This document shows, piece by piece, positions 36,131 through 43,419 of a stretch of 64,000 nt of DNA. The stretch is taken from positions 62,001 to 126,000 of the forward strand of contig CAZUVR010000002.1 in assembly GCA_964623815.1 (NCBI GenBank). The letters run 5' to 3'. Source of the DNA: Chroococcopsis sp964623815. GTDB taxonomy: Bacteria > Cyanobacteriota > Cyanobacteriia > Cyanobacteriales > Microcystaceae. A program made the position numbers and the translations under genes. Positions within the stretch are counted from its first letter, which is position 1. The number at the start of each line of letters is the position of its first letter. The notes below the pieces were generated by a model. It searched no databases and had not been told where the DNA came from. It saw only the letters and a program-made list of their open reading frames with translations.

Positions 36131-36853
36131 CTAGGGAGAATTAGCTTGATTTGTTAATACCCACTTAAGAAATGCGTCTCCTATTCCTGGTTGTCCGTCT
36201 TGATTAACTTTATTTTTATATTCGTTCAAGATTATCCATTGATTATCTATAACTATAGTGCCGTTTATTTGTATTTCTCTCAAGTATTGTCCAGTGCGTA
36301 ACTTACACTCACTGGTAACTTGAGGACAATCTCTCCCATTAGCGGCGATTAAAACATTAGTATCAATGATGATAGCCAATTCTCCTCTACGGCCTACATC
36401 CTGTGGTTTTTCTCCTGCCCAAGAGTAAATTCTTTTTGGATACTCTTTCAGAGGGCCGAGATAATAGAGTTTTTCAAAGGCTTGCTCATAGGCTAAAGTG
36501 AAGAAGGGTAAAAAATCGGCATTTTGAAAGTAATTAACTGGTTGGTTTGGGAATCCATAATGTTTAAGTGGTGGTGGTAGGGTTAGATATTTATCTGTGC
36601 TACTTATAATTTTATAAACCTCTGATTTAAGTTCGTAATTTAATAAATTATATTCTGATTTTTTCTGTTCGCCTGTATTTAAAACCCGTTGACGATCGCT
36701 TGATTCAACAGTCTGTTTTAAAAGCAGAAAGAATTGGATGATGCTAGATTTTCCCGAGCTGTTATTTCCGAAAAATCCAGTGATATTGGCGAAGGAGATA
36801 TTTCCGGTATCTTGCCAAGATTTAAAATTTTTAAATTTGATAGTTTTAAACAT
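36131..36853 (-). pseudogene. Fused remnant: truncated AAA (RecF/OLD-type) ATPase joined to a PIN domain
   Basis: Residues 1-45 are the start of an OLD/RecF-type ATPase (FKSWQDTGNI, Walker A FFGNNSSGKSSI). Residues 128-158 match a later ATPase region (YYLGPLKEYPKRIYSWAGEKPQDVGRRGE). From about 160 the reading frame is a PIN nuclease: IIIDTNVLIAAN (Asp164), WIILNEY (Glu211) and GIGDAFLKWVL (Asp226). In relatives these are two separate adjacent genes as I recall. Here the ATPase signature and Walker B region, and the PIN start, are missing, so internal deletions appear to have joined them in frame. PIN residues are intact, so an expressed protein is possible. The start at 36853 overlaps the downstream repeat. 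Confidence 0.65.
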
Positions 36854-36880
36854 ATTTGAACCACAGAGGACACACAGGTG
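36848..36880 (-). repeat. Degenerate copy of the GAACCACAGAG intergenic repeat
   Basis: A CCACAGAGGACACACAGG-type stretch lies just upstream of the AAA-PIN remnant and resembles the copy near 39281. This short GA/CA-rich repeat is scattered in many cyanobacterial genomes (known from the group, not from this window). Confidence 0.5.
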
Positions 36881-36979
36881 ATTATAAAGAGAGGGTGAAA
36901 GAGCAGGGATTTTGAACTATGATCCTCCTATAGGCGAGGTGAAGTTACAAATATTATTCCCAGTCTCCCACAAAGATTT

Positions 36980-38287
36980 ATGATACCCTCCTCCCTCTGT
37001 TACTCGCTCCTGTTACTAAGCGCCCTAATGGCCTTCCTAATCGCCGCGGTGAGCAACTTAAATCTCGGCCTCTTAGCATTAGCCCTTCTCGACGCGATTA
37101 TCGTAACCCTCACCATCATTGACATACTAAGGGTGAGAAATCAAACCATAGGAGTTAAACGCTTATCCAACACTCGCCTCTCAGTAGGTAGAGACAACCC
37201 GATGACACTTCAGGTAACAGGTAGTAGATACGAAGCCGAAGTAATTATTAAAGATGGTTATCCCCGAGAATTCCACGTCTCGAAAGACGCTTTCTGGATT
37301 AAAGTCAAAGCTCACAGTAAATCCTGCCTAACCTATACTATAAAACCCGATCGCAGGGGTCGAGTCACATGGGATACTATTTCTGTCCGCCAGAGAGGGA
37401 GATGGGGGTTAGGCTGGTACGCATGGCAAACCCACACCGGCGAAGAAGTGACAATTTACCCGGATTTAATGACCATACGCGCTCTATCAATCCGCCTCAC
37501 CCTAGAAAACACCGGAAGTATGAGACGAGCGCGACGACTCGGCACCGGTACGGAATTCGCCGAGTTAAGGGAATACAACCGGGGGGATGACTTACGCTTC
37601 ATGGATTGGAAGGCTACAGCCAGAAGAAACACCCCCTTTATCAGAGTCTTAGAACCAGATAGGGAACAATCCCTGATCATACTCCTAGATAGGGGACGTT
37701 TGATGACCTCGCGGGTGCGGGGTTTATTACGCTTCGACTGGGGTTTAAACGCCGCCCTCTGCCTCGCTACCGCCGCCCTGCATCGCGGTGATAAAGTAGC
37801 AGTGGGCGTATTCGATCGAGAGATGACCACATGGATACCCCCTCAGCGCGGTCAATCCCATCTCGGACATCTGATCGAGCAACTCTCACCCCTACAACCG
37901 GTTTTATTAGAGCCAGATTATGCCTCTGCCGTCTCCTCCCTCGTCAATCACCAATCTCGCCGCGCCCTGGTGGTATTGATCACCGATATTGTCGATGCCA
38001 CCGCCTCCTCGGAATTATTGGGAGCCATGACCCGATTAGCCCCCCGCTATCTCCCCTTTTGCGTCACCCTCCGCGATTGTGTAGTGGATACTATCGCTTG
38101 CACAGAGAGCGACGAGGCTCGCAAAGCCTATGAAAGAGCCGTCGCTTTAGACCTATTATCCCAACGGGAGAACGTCTTCGCCCGCCTCAAGTCCAAGGGG
38201 GTGTTAGTATTGGACGCTCCCGCCGACGCTATCAGTGAAACCCTAGTCGATCGCTATCTGACCCTGAAAGCTCGCTCTCTTTTGTGA
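36980..38287 (+). CDS. DUF58 domain membrane protein
   Basis: The 435-residue protein has two N-terminal membrane helices (about 5-45) followed by a beta-rich region. The DUF58/von Willebrand-like domain is then visible: GTEFAELREYNRGDDLRFMDWKATARRNTPFIRVLEPDREQSLIILLDRGRLM, a strong family signature with a partial MIDAS-like D-R-G. DUF58 proteins typically work with a MoxR AAA ATPase in membrane complexes. No MoxR gene lies in the window. The recombinase-like gene follows after one base and is presumably co-translated. Confidence 0.9.
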   Translation: MIPSSLCYSLLLLSALMAFLIAAVSNLNLGLLALALLDAIIVTLTIIDILRVRNQTIGVKRLSNTRLSVGRDNPMTLQVTGSRYEAEVIIKDGYPREFHVSKDAFWIKVKAHSKSCLTYTIKPDRRGRVTWDTISVRQRGRWGLGWYAWQTHTGEEVTIYPDLMTIRALSIRLTLENTGSMRRARRLGTGTEFAELREYNRGDDLRFMDWKATARRNTPFIRVLEPDREQSLIILLDRGRLMTSRVRGLLRFDWGLNAALCLATAALHRGDKVAVGVFDREMTTWIPPQRGQSHLGHLIEQLSPLQPVLLEPDYASAVSSLVNHQSRRALVVLITDIVDATASSELLGAMTRLAPRYLPFCVTLRDCVVDTIACTESDEARKAYERAVALDLLSQRENVFARLKSKGVLVLDAPADAISETLVDRYLTLKARSLL

Positions 38288-38288
38288 T

Positions 38289-39317
38289 ATGCTAGAACAA
38301 AATAGCCATACCCGTGCCGATAGTTTAAAAGCAGGTCATAATCGTAACCGAATAAAGATGTTACCGCCTCCGGGGAAAGCACCTTACGGTTATCGCCGGG
38401 GTAAAGATAAATACATCATCGATAAAAGTACCGCCCCAGTCGTCAAAGAATTTTTCGAGCATTTTCTTCGTTACGGTTCCCTACGAGGGGCAGTGAAATT
38501 TTTAGAGAAGCGTTTCGGTAAAAAGATAGCCCTGTCAACCGGTAGAAACTGGCTGACGAATCCCGTGTATAGGGGGGATTTACAGTATAAAACCAGGGAT
38601 ATTATCACCGATACCCACGCGGCGCTAATTTCGCGGGAAACGGCGGCGGCGATCGATCGACTCCTCCGCAGTCATCGAAAACTAGCGCCCAAAACCTCCA
38701 GCGCTAAACGCAGTCTCGCGGGCTTAGTTTTCTGCACCACCTGTCAATCGCCTTTCACCGTCACCAAGGTCAAACCCAAGGGTAAAAAAACCGAATACCT
38801 ATATATCCGCCCGACTCAATGCCCGCGTAACCCCCATTGTAGAAGCCTCAATTATCAATCCGTACTCGGGAAGGTTATCGAAGCTATCTGTAAGGAATTA
38901 CCGCTTACAGTCTCCAAATTAACCCTACCTAATTTAGAAAATGTTAGGAATCAAATAATAGAAGAGATCAGAGAGAAAGAAGCGATAATTAATCGTCTTC
39001 ATCAATTGCAAGATGAGGGAATATTAGATGAAGCTAGTAAAGATTTAAGGCAATATAATTTAAAAACCGAGATAGCCCGATTACAGCTACAATTTAACGG
39101 GTTGCCTCCTGGTGATTTGAAAATCATCACTCAATCTGTTTGTTTACCGCGTTTCTGGGAAGATTTATCGGAAGAAGAGAGACGGTTTTATTTTCGGGAG
39201 TTTATCGAGAGAGTAGAGATAGATTATGGAAATAGTGAAAATTATCAATTGAGAATTATTTTTGTTTTCGAGAGTATGATTGAACCACAGAGACACAGAG
39301 GGCACAGAGGAGATTGA
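38289..39317 (+). CDS. Recombinase-like protein lacking the serine recombinase catalytic domain
   Basis: The 342-residue protein begins inside what would be the recombinase DNA-binding domain of large serine recombinases (PPPGKAPYGYRRGKDKYIIDKSTAPVVKEFFEHFLRYGSLRGAVKFLEKRFG), followed by a zinc ribbon (GLVFCTTCQSPF...CPRNPHC) and a coiled coil, but the N-terminal catalytic serine domain is absent. It therefore cannot catalyse recombination alone. Co-translation with DUF58 suggests it was recruited as a DNA-binding or structural protein, not a phage remnant. The last residues (EPQRHRGHRG) are encoded by the GAACCACAGAG repeat, which has extended the coding frame. Confidence 0.8.
   Translation: MLEQNSHTRADSLKAGHNRNRIKMLPPPGKAPYGYRRGKDKYIIDKSTAPVVKEFFEHFLRYGSLRGAVKFLEKRFGKKIALSTGRNWLTNPVYRGDLQYKTRDIITDTHAALISRETAAAIDRLLRSHRKLAPKTSSAKRSLAGLVFCTTCQSPFTVTKVKPKGKKTEYLYIRPTQCPRNPHCRSLNYQSVLGKVIEAICKELPLTVSKLTLPNLENVRNQIIEEIREKEAIINRLHQLQDEGILDEASKDLRQYNLKTEIARLQLQFNGLPPGDLKIITQSVCLPRFWEDLSEEERRFYFREFIERVEIDYGNSENYQLRIIFVFESMIEPQRHRGHRGD
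39276..39316 (+). repeat. GAACCACAGAG repeat overlapping the recombinase C-terminus
   Basis: ATTGAACCACAGAGACACAG and the following GAGGGCACAGAGGAG make a GA/CA-rich repeat. It encodes the last residues EPQRHRGHRGD, and the stop codon lies at its edge. It resembles the copy near 36848. Confidence 0.55.
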
Positions 39318-39443
39318 CACGGAAAGAAAGTAAAGGAAAAAGGGAGAAAACGAAGAGCTACTTGGAAAGGGTCTTAAGATGGAAGAGGAAGGATTGAGAC
39401 AGATGTATACCTCTCCTTTCAAAGTGAGCAAGAGGTAATAATC

Positions 39444-40895
39444 ATGCCTAAAACAGTAGTAATCGATCCCGTGACGCGCATCGAAGGCCATGCCAAAATA
39501 TCCATTTATCTCGACGACGGCGGCAAAGTCGATGATGTGCGCTTTCACGTAGTCGAATATAGAGGTTTTGAAAAATTTTGTGAAGGTCGTCCGATGTGGG
39601 AGATGGCTGGGATTACCGCCAGAATTTGCGGGATATGCCCAGTGAGTCACCTGCTCTGTGCGGCTAAAACCGGCGATAAAATCTTAGCGGTAGCGGTGCC
39701 GCCAGCGGGTGAAAAACTCCGTCGCTTGATGAATTTGGGGCAGATAACCCAATCCCACGCTCTGAGTTTCTTCCATCTTAGCAGTCCCGATTTCCTTTTA
39801 GGTTGGGATAGTGACCCAGCGAAGAGAAACGTCTTCGGCTTGATCGAACACGATGCGGAATTAGCCCGCAGCGGTATCCGGTTACGCCAATTCGGACAGA
39901 AAATTATCGAGTTATTGGGAGCAAAAAAAATTCACCCGGCTTGGTCAGTACCTGGGGGTGTACGTTCTCCATTATCCGATGAAGGGAGACAATGGATTAA
40001 AGAGCGTCTACCGGAATCTAAAGATAGTATCCGCAACGCCTTAAATCTCTTTAAAGGGTTGCTAGACGGTTTGAGTGAAGAAGTAGCCGCCTTCGGAGAA
40101 TTTCCATCCCTATTTATGGGATTGGTGGGTAAAGATGGCGAGTGGGAACATTACGGCGGACATATTCGTTTTACTGATAGTCAGGGGAATATAGTAGCCG
40201 ATAATCTCAGCGAGGATAATTATCGGGATTACATCGGGGAATCAGTGGAAAAATGGTCTTACTTGAAATTCCCTTACTATAGACCTTTAGGTTATCCCGA
40301 TGGAATTTATCGAGTCGGGCCCCTAGCGCGATTGAACGTCTGTAGTCATTTCGGCACACCAGAGGCCGATCGAGAATTAGAAGAATACCGTCAACGAGTC
40401 GGAGGTGTGGCCACATCTTCTTTCTATTATCACTACGCCCGATTAGTAGAGATTTTAGGGGCGTTAGAGGGGATAGAAAAGTTAGTAGATGACCCCGATA
40501 TTATCTCATCTCGAACCCGCGCCGATGCCGGTATTAATAATCTCGAAGGCGTAGGCGTTAGTGAAGCACCTCGGGGAACCTTATTCCATCACTATAAAGT
40601 GGATGAAAATGGTTTAATTGAAAAGGTTAATTTAATCGTCGCCACTGGCAATAATAACCTAGCGATGAATAAAACCGTCAAACAGATCGCTCAACATTAC
40701 ATCACTGATTCAGATATTACTGAAGGGATGCTAAACCGAGTCGAGGCGGGGATTAGGGCTTACGACCCATGTTTAAGCTGTTCCACCCACGCCATAGGAC
40801 AAATGCCTTTGCATATTCAATTAATTGCTCCGAATGGTGAAGTTATCTCCGAAAAATATAGGGGTACAAATAATTTGCCACTGACTAAGCTTTAG
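39444..40895 (+). CDS. hoxH: Bidirectional NiFe-hydrogenase large subunit
   Basis: HoxH holds the NiFe active site of the cyanobacterial NAD(P)-linked hydrogenase HoxEFUYH. The 483-residue protein has the N-terminal nickel motif RICGICPVSHL (Cys62, Cys65) and the C-terminal DPCLSCSTHA (Cys443, Cys446, His449), where protease HoxW removes the tail after the His during maturation; the tail is about 34 residues. The N-terminus MPKTVVIDPVTRIEGHAKI is conserved, and GAGGTAA precedes the ATG. The usual partners hoxE, F, U and Y are not upstream; the preceding gene is the recombinase, so hoxH stands alone here, followed by terminator hairpins. Confidence 0.95.
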   Translation: MPKTVVIDPVTRIEGHAKISIYLDDGGKVDDVRFHVVEYRGFEKFCEGRPMWEMAGITARICGICPVSHLLCAAKTGDKILAVAVPPAGEKLRRLMNLGQITQSHALSFFHLSSPDFLLGWDSDPAKRNVFGLIEHDAELARSGIRLRQFGQKIIELLGAKKIHPAWSVPGGVRSPLSDEGRQWIKERLPESKDSIRNALNLFKGLLDGLSEEVAAFGEFPSLFMGLVGKDGEWEHYGGHIRFTDSQGNIVADNLSEDNYRDYIGESVEKWSYLKFPYYRPLGYPDGIYRVGPLARLNVCSHFGTPEADRELEEYRQRVGGVATSSFYYHYARLVEILGALEGIEKLVDDPDIISSRTRADAGINNLEGVGVSEAPRGTLFHHYKVDENGLIEKVNLIVATGNNNLAMNKTVKQIAQHYITDSDITEGMLNRVEAGIRAYDPCLSCSTHAIGQMPLHIQLIAPNGEVISEKYRGTNNLPLTKL

Positions 40896-40909
40896 TTAAT
40901 CACGCCAAA

Positions 40910-40940
40910 ATACATCTCTTTGTCCTTCAAAGAGATGTAT
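40910..40940 (+). terminator. Hairpin after hoxH
   Basis: A perfect 13-base inverted repeat (ATACATCTCTTTG and its complement) with a five-base loop lies 15 bases after the hoxH stop. A second, stronger terminator-like hairpin follows immediately. Confidence 0.55.
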
Positions 40941-40989
40941 AAACCCTCTCAATAATTAGATTTATCCTAGGTTGAGAGGGTTTGTTTTG
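40941..40989 (+). terminator. Rho-independent terminator of hoxH
   Basis: AAACCCTCTCAA pairs with TTGAGAGGGTTT (40972-40983) around a 19-base loop and is followed by a T-rich tract (TTTGTTTT). Confidence 0.7.
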
Positions 40990-41106
40990 CGCTAAATTCT
41001 TCACAATGATTAATGAGAAATAAGACACTTCCGGGAGTGGTCATCGTCAAAAGCCAAATGAGCAGGATTTTTGTTAGAGTGAAGCTGTAAAGTTAAGTGT
41101 GGTGAT

Positions 41107-41640
41107 ATGAATATTATTAAACTAAGTAGTAAATATATATTAGCGACGGCGGTATTAGCCGGTTGTGCCATCGGGGGCTTACAGACATACGCATCGGCTA
41201 ACGGTAATCCAGGATTGACCATATTTAGCGGGGTCGATCGCAAAGATATATTAGATTATTATTTACAATTCGGTGGTCGTCCCCGTCAGACCGATCGCTA
41301 TAAACTATATATACCGTCGAAAAAACTCGCTCAAGGAGCGTCAACTTTTTTCATCTCCTACCCGGATTATTTTGATGGGAAATTTGACACGGATAAAATG
41401 GAAGTGAGAGTCAAGGGTCAAGCTCAACCTTTAAAAGATGTAGTTTGGGACAGAGAAAGCAGGCTCATCCAACTTACCTTAGAAAAACCTATCGACCCCA
41501 ATACTAACGTAGAAGTAGTTTTTTCCAACGTCAAGAACCCTAATTTCGGCACTTATTATTTCGTCTGTGATGTCTTAGCGGCGGGTAATATCCCTGTCCG
41601 TCTGTATGTTGGTACTTGGATAGTCGATATTGAAAATTAA
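41107..41640 (+). CDS. DUF2808 family exported protein
   Basis: The 177-residue protein has an N-terminal signal segment with a lipobox-like VLAGC (Cys20) and an alternative signal-peptidase site at YASA-NG. The mature part matches DUF2808: DYYLQFGGRPRQTDRYKLYIPSKKLAQGASTFFISYPDYFDGKFDTDKMEVRVKG, VVWDRESRLIQLTLEKPI and VVFSNVKNPNFGTYYF. The family is restricted mostly to cyanobacteria, with unknown function, and is thought to be in the envelope. It stands alone between hoxH and the convergent rhomboid gene. Confidence 0.85.
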   Translation: MNIIKLSSKYILATAVLAGCAIGGLQTYASANGNPGLTIFSGVDRKDILDYYLQFGGRPRQTDRYKLYIPSKKLAQGASTFFISYPDYFDGKFDTDKMEVRVKGQAQPLKDVVWDRESRLIQLTLEKPIDPNTNVEVVFSNVKNPNFGTYYFVCDVLAAGNIPVRLYVGTWIVDIEN

Positions 41641-41676
41641 ATCGACCGATGCAGGCTCTTAGCCTGCAAATATCTT

Positions 41677-43233
41677 TCATTGTGATTTAAAACTATTTTT
41701 CCATAAAGAGAAGGGGAAAGTAAAAATAAATCCTAAGACGAAGCCACTTATATGAGCTAATAGACTAACTTGAGGGGTATGATAGTCTACGAAAAACTGT
41801 ATACCCAAGATGATAAGGAGCAGTAAAATTCTCCTGAGAGCGAACTGGGATCTATTCCTCAACCAATCCCTAACATAAAAGGCTAAGATAGCCCCTATCA
41901 ATCCCATAATAGCCGCCGAAGCTCCTACAAGCATGGTATCTAAAAGCTGATTCCGTCTGGCTAATAAAGTGAAAATCAGTAACGAACCCGTGCCAGCGGC
42001 GAAATAGATGAAAGAGAAAAATATTCTACCGAGAATAAATTCCGCTATGCGGCCGATGAAAATTAAACCTAACATATTAGTGGCGAAATGAAACCAACCA
42101 AAATGGAGAAAATTAGCCGTGATAATGCGCCACCATTCTCCTTGAAAAACCGCAGATGGAACTAAAGCACCTAACTTATAAAGAGTTGACTCATCCTGAT
42201 TACCACCGAGCCAGATTTCGGCAACGAAGGCAGAAGTATTAATTAACAATAGGGATAAGGTGATATAAGGGATGCTCTTTTGAATAGATAAGTAAGAATG
42301 AGAGCGCAATTCCTGACTGAGTTCACCCGTGATTCGCTGTAGTATAGTTAAAGATGAGGAATCGAGTACGGAATTGGGGTCTGGAGGAGGGTAACACAAA
42401 CGCCAATCGATCGCGTTACTTAAGATAAAATCTCTCTCTAAACGAATATCGAGTAATTGATGACGGCCTGCATATTTATTAGCTCCGATTAATTGGACGC
42501 TAGATAACCAGAATTTTTGTAAATATTTAGGATAAAAACTCAAAAAACTATTAAATAACTGTTTTACTTGTAAAATCTGACCGCAGAAAACTAAAACGTA
42601 TAAACGGGCTAAATTAAGTTGATTGATGGTAGCTTTCTTCTTTAATAAAGGATAACGATCGGCGAAGACACTCAGTAATTGATTTAGTTTTCCGGTCTCT
42701 CCTAAAGCACGAATATAATAAATTAACAGTTCTGGATTCTGGCTTAGAACGGAGCGGGGGAGCTTTTCCATCCAATCTAAACACTTATCCCAATCTGCTT
42801 TAATAAAATAAACAAGTACACGGGCTTGATAATCATCTTCGGAATAACTTTCTAAGCTTGCCACAGCCGAAAACATATCGCCTCTCTGGGCAGTTTCTAG
42901 AATATTTAAAAGTTTAGGTAATCGTAAAAAACTAGGGAAGGGATGTAACCAGATTGAACGAGAAATTAGTATTCTTGCCTCTCGATACCTTTGTTGGTCA
43001 ATTAACCAGTTTGTTCGGGAAAAAATCCTTTTAGGAACGGATAAAAAGACAATTAATGCTATCAATCCCAGCCAACCTGCTTGCATGGGTAAAAACAGAA
43101 ATAGAGATAAGGTAAGTAATAAAACCCCGAGAGAAACCCAAAGCCATTCAAAAGAGGAAGAGAAGAGAGAAGAAAGGATAGATAGGGAAGAGGAGATACA
43201 AACCAGGCAAACTAAAAGATAGTTTAAGAGCAT
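41677..43233 (-). CDS. Rhomboid-family intramembrane protease with N-terminal helical-repeat domain
   Basis: The 518-residue protein has two N-terminal membrane helices, a soluble helical-repeat (TPR-like) region to about residue 290, then six rhomboid helices. GEWWRIITANFLHFGWFHFATNMLGL supplies the conserved HxxxN segment. The catalytic serine sits in LVGASAAIMGLIG (GASA in place of the usual GASG), and the catalytic His is in SLLAHISGFVLGF. Rhomboids cleave membrane proteins within or near their helices. The GASA variant retains the serine, so it is probably active. The rhomboid domain is C-terminal. Confidence 0.85.
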   Translation of the reverse strand: MLLNYLLVCLVCISSSLSILSSLFSSSFEWLWVSLGVLLLTLSLFLFLPMQAGWLGLIALIVFLSVPKRIFSRTNWLIDQQRYREARILISRSIWLHPFPSFLRLPKLLNILETAQRGDMFSAVASLESYSEDDYQARVLVYFIKADWDKCLDWMEKLPRSVLSQNPELLIYYIRALGETGKLNQLLSVFADRYPLLKKKATINQLNLARLYVLVFCGQILQVKQLFNSFLSFYPKYLQKFWLSSVQLIGANKYAGRHQLLDIRLERDFILSNAIDWRLCYPPPDPNSVLDSSSLTILQRITGELSQELRSHSYLSIQKSIPYITLSLLLINTSAFVAEIWLGGNQDESTLYKLGALVPSAVFQGEWWRIITANFLHFGWFHFATNMLGLIFIGRIAEFILGRIFFSFIYFAAGTGSLLIFTLLARRNQLLDTMLVGASAAIMGLIGAILAFYVRDWLRNRSQFALRRILLLLIILGIQFFVDYHTPQVSLLAHISGFVLGFIFTFPFSLWKNSFKSQ

Positions 43234-43353
43234 TAGTGGCTAGCGATCGGCGGATACTTCTTATAAACTCGAAGATTTCCGAAAAGAGAAATCTGTCAAA
43301 GACTACTTATAACGTCAGTTCGGGTTAACAAATTAGTTTATGTATGAAGGATT

Positions 43354-43419
43354 TAGGGGTTAGGAATTGGAGGTTACTTCTATTACCCCAACTCCCAACT
43401 CCCGACTCCCAACTCCCGA
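43354..43419. repeat. Low-complexity repeat rich in CAACTCCC words before katG stop
   Basis: GGGGTTAGGAATTGGAGG is followed by CCCAACTCCC and CCCGACTCCC words that can pair with it. It resembles the internal part of the two MITE-like elements and the 17.2-kb repeat, and is probably a decayed relative. Confidence 0.45.
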
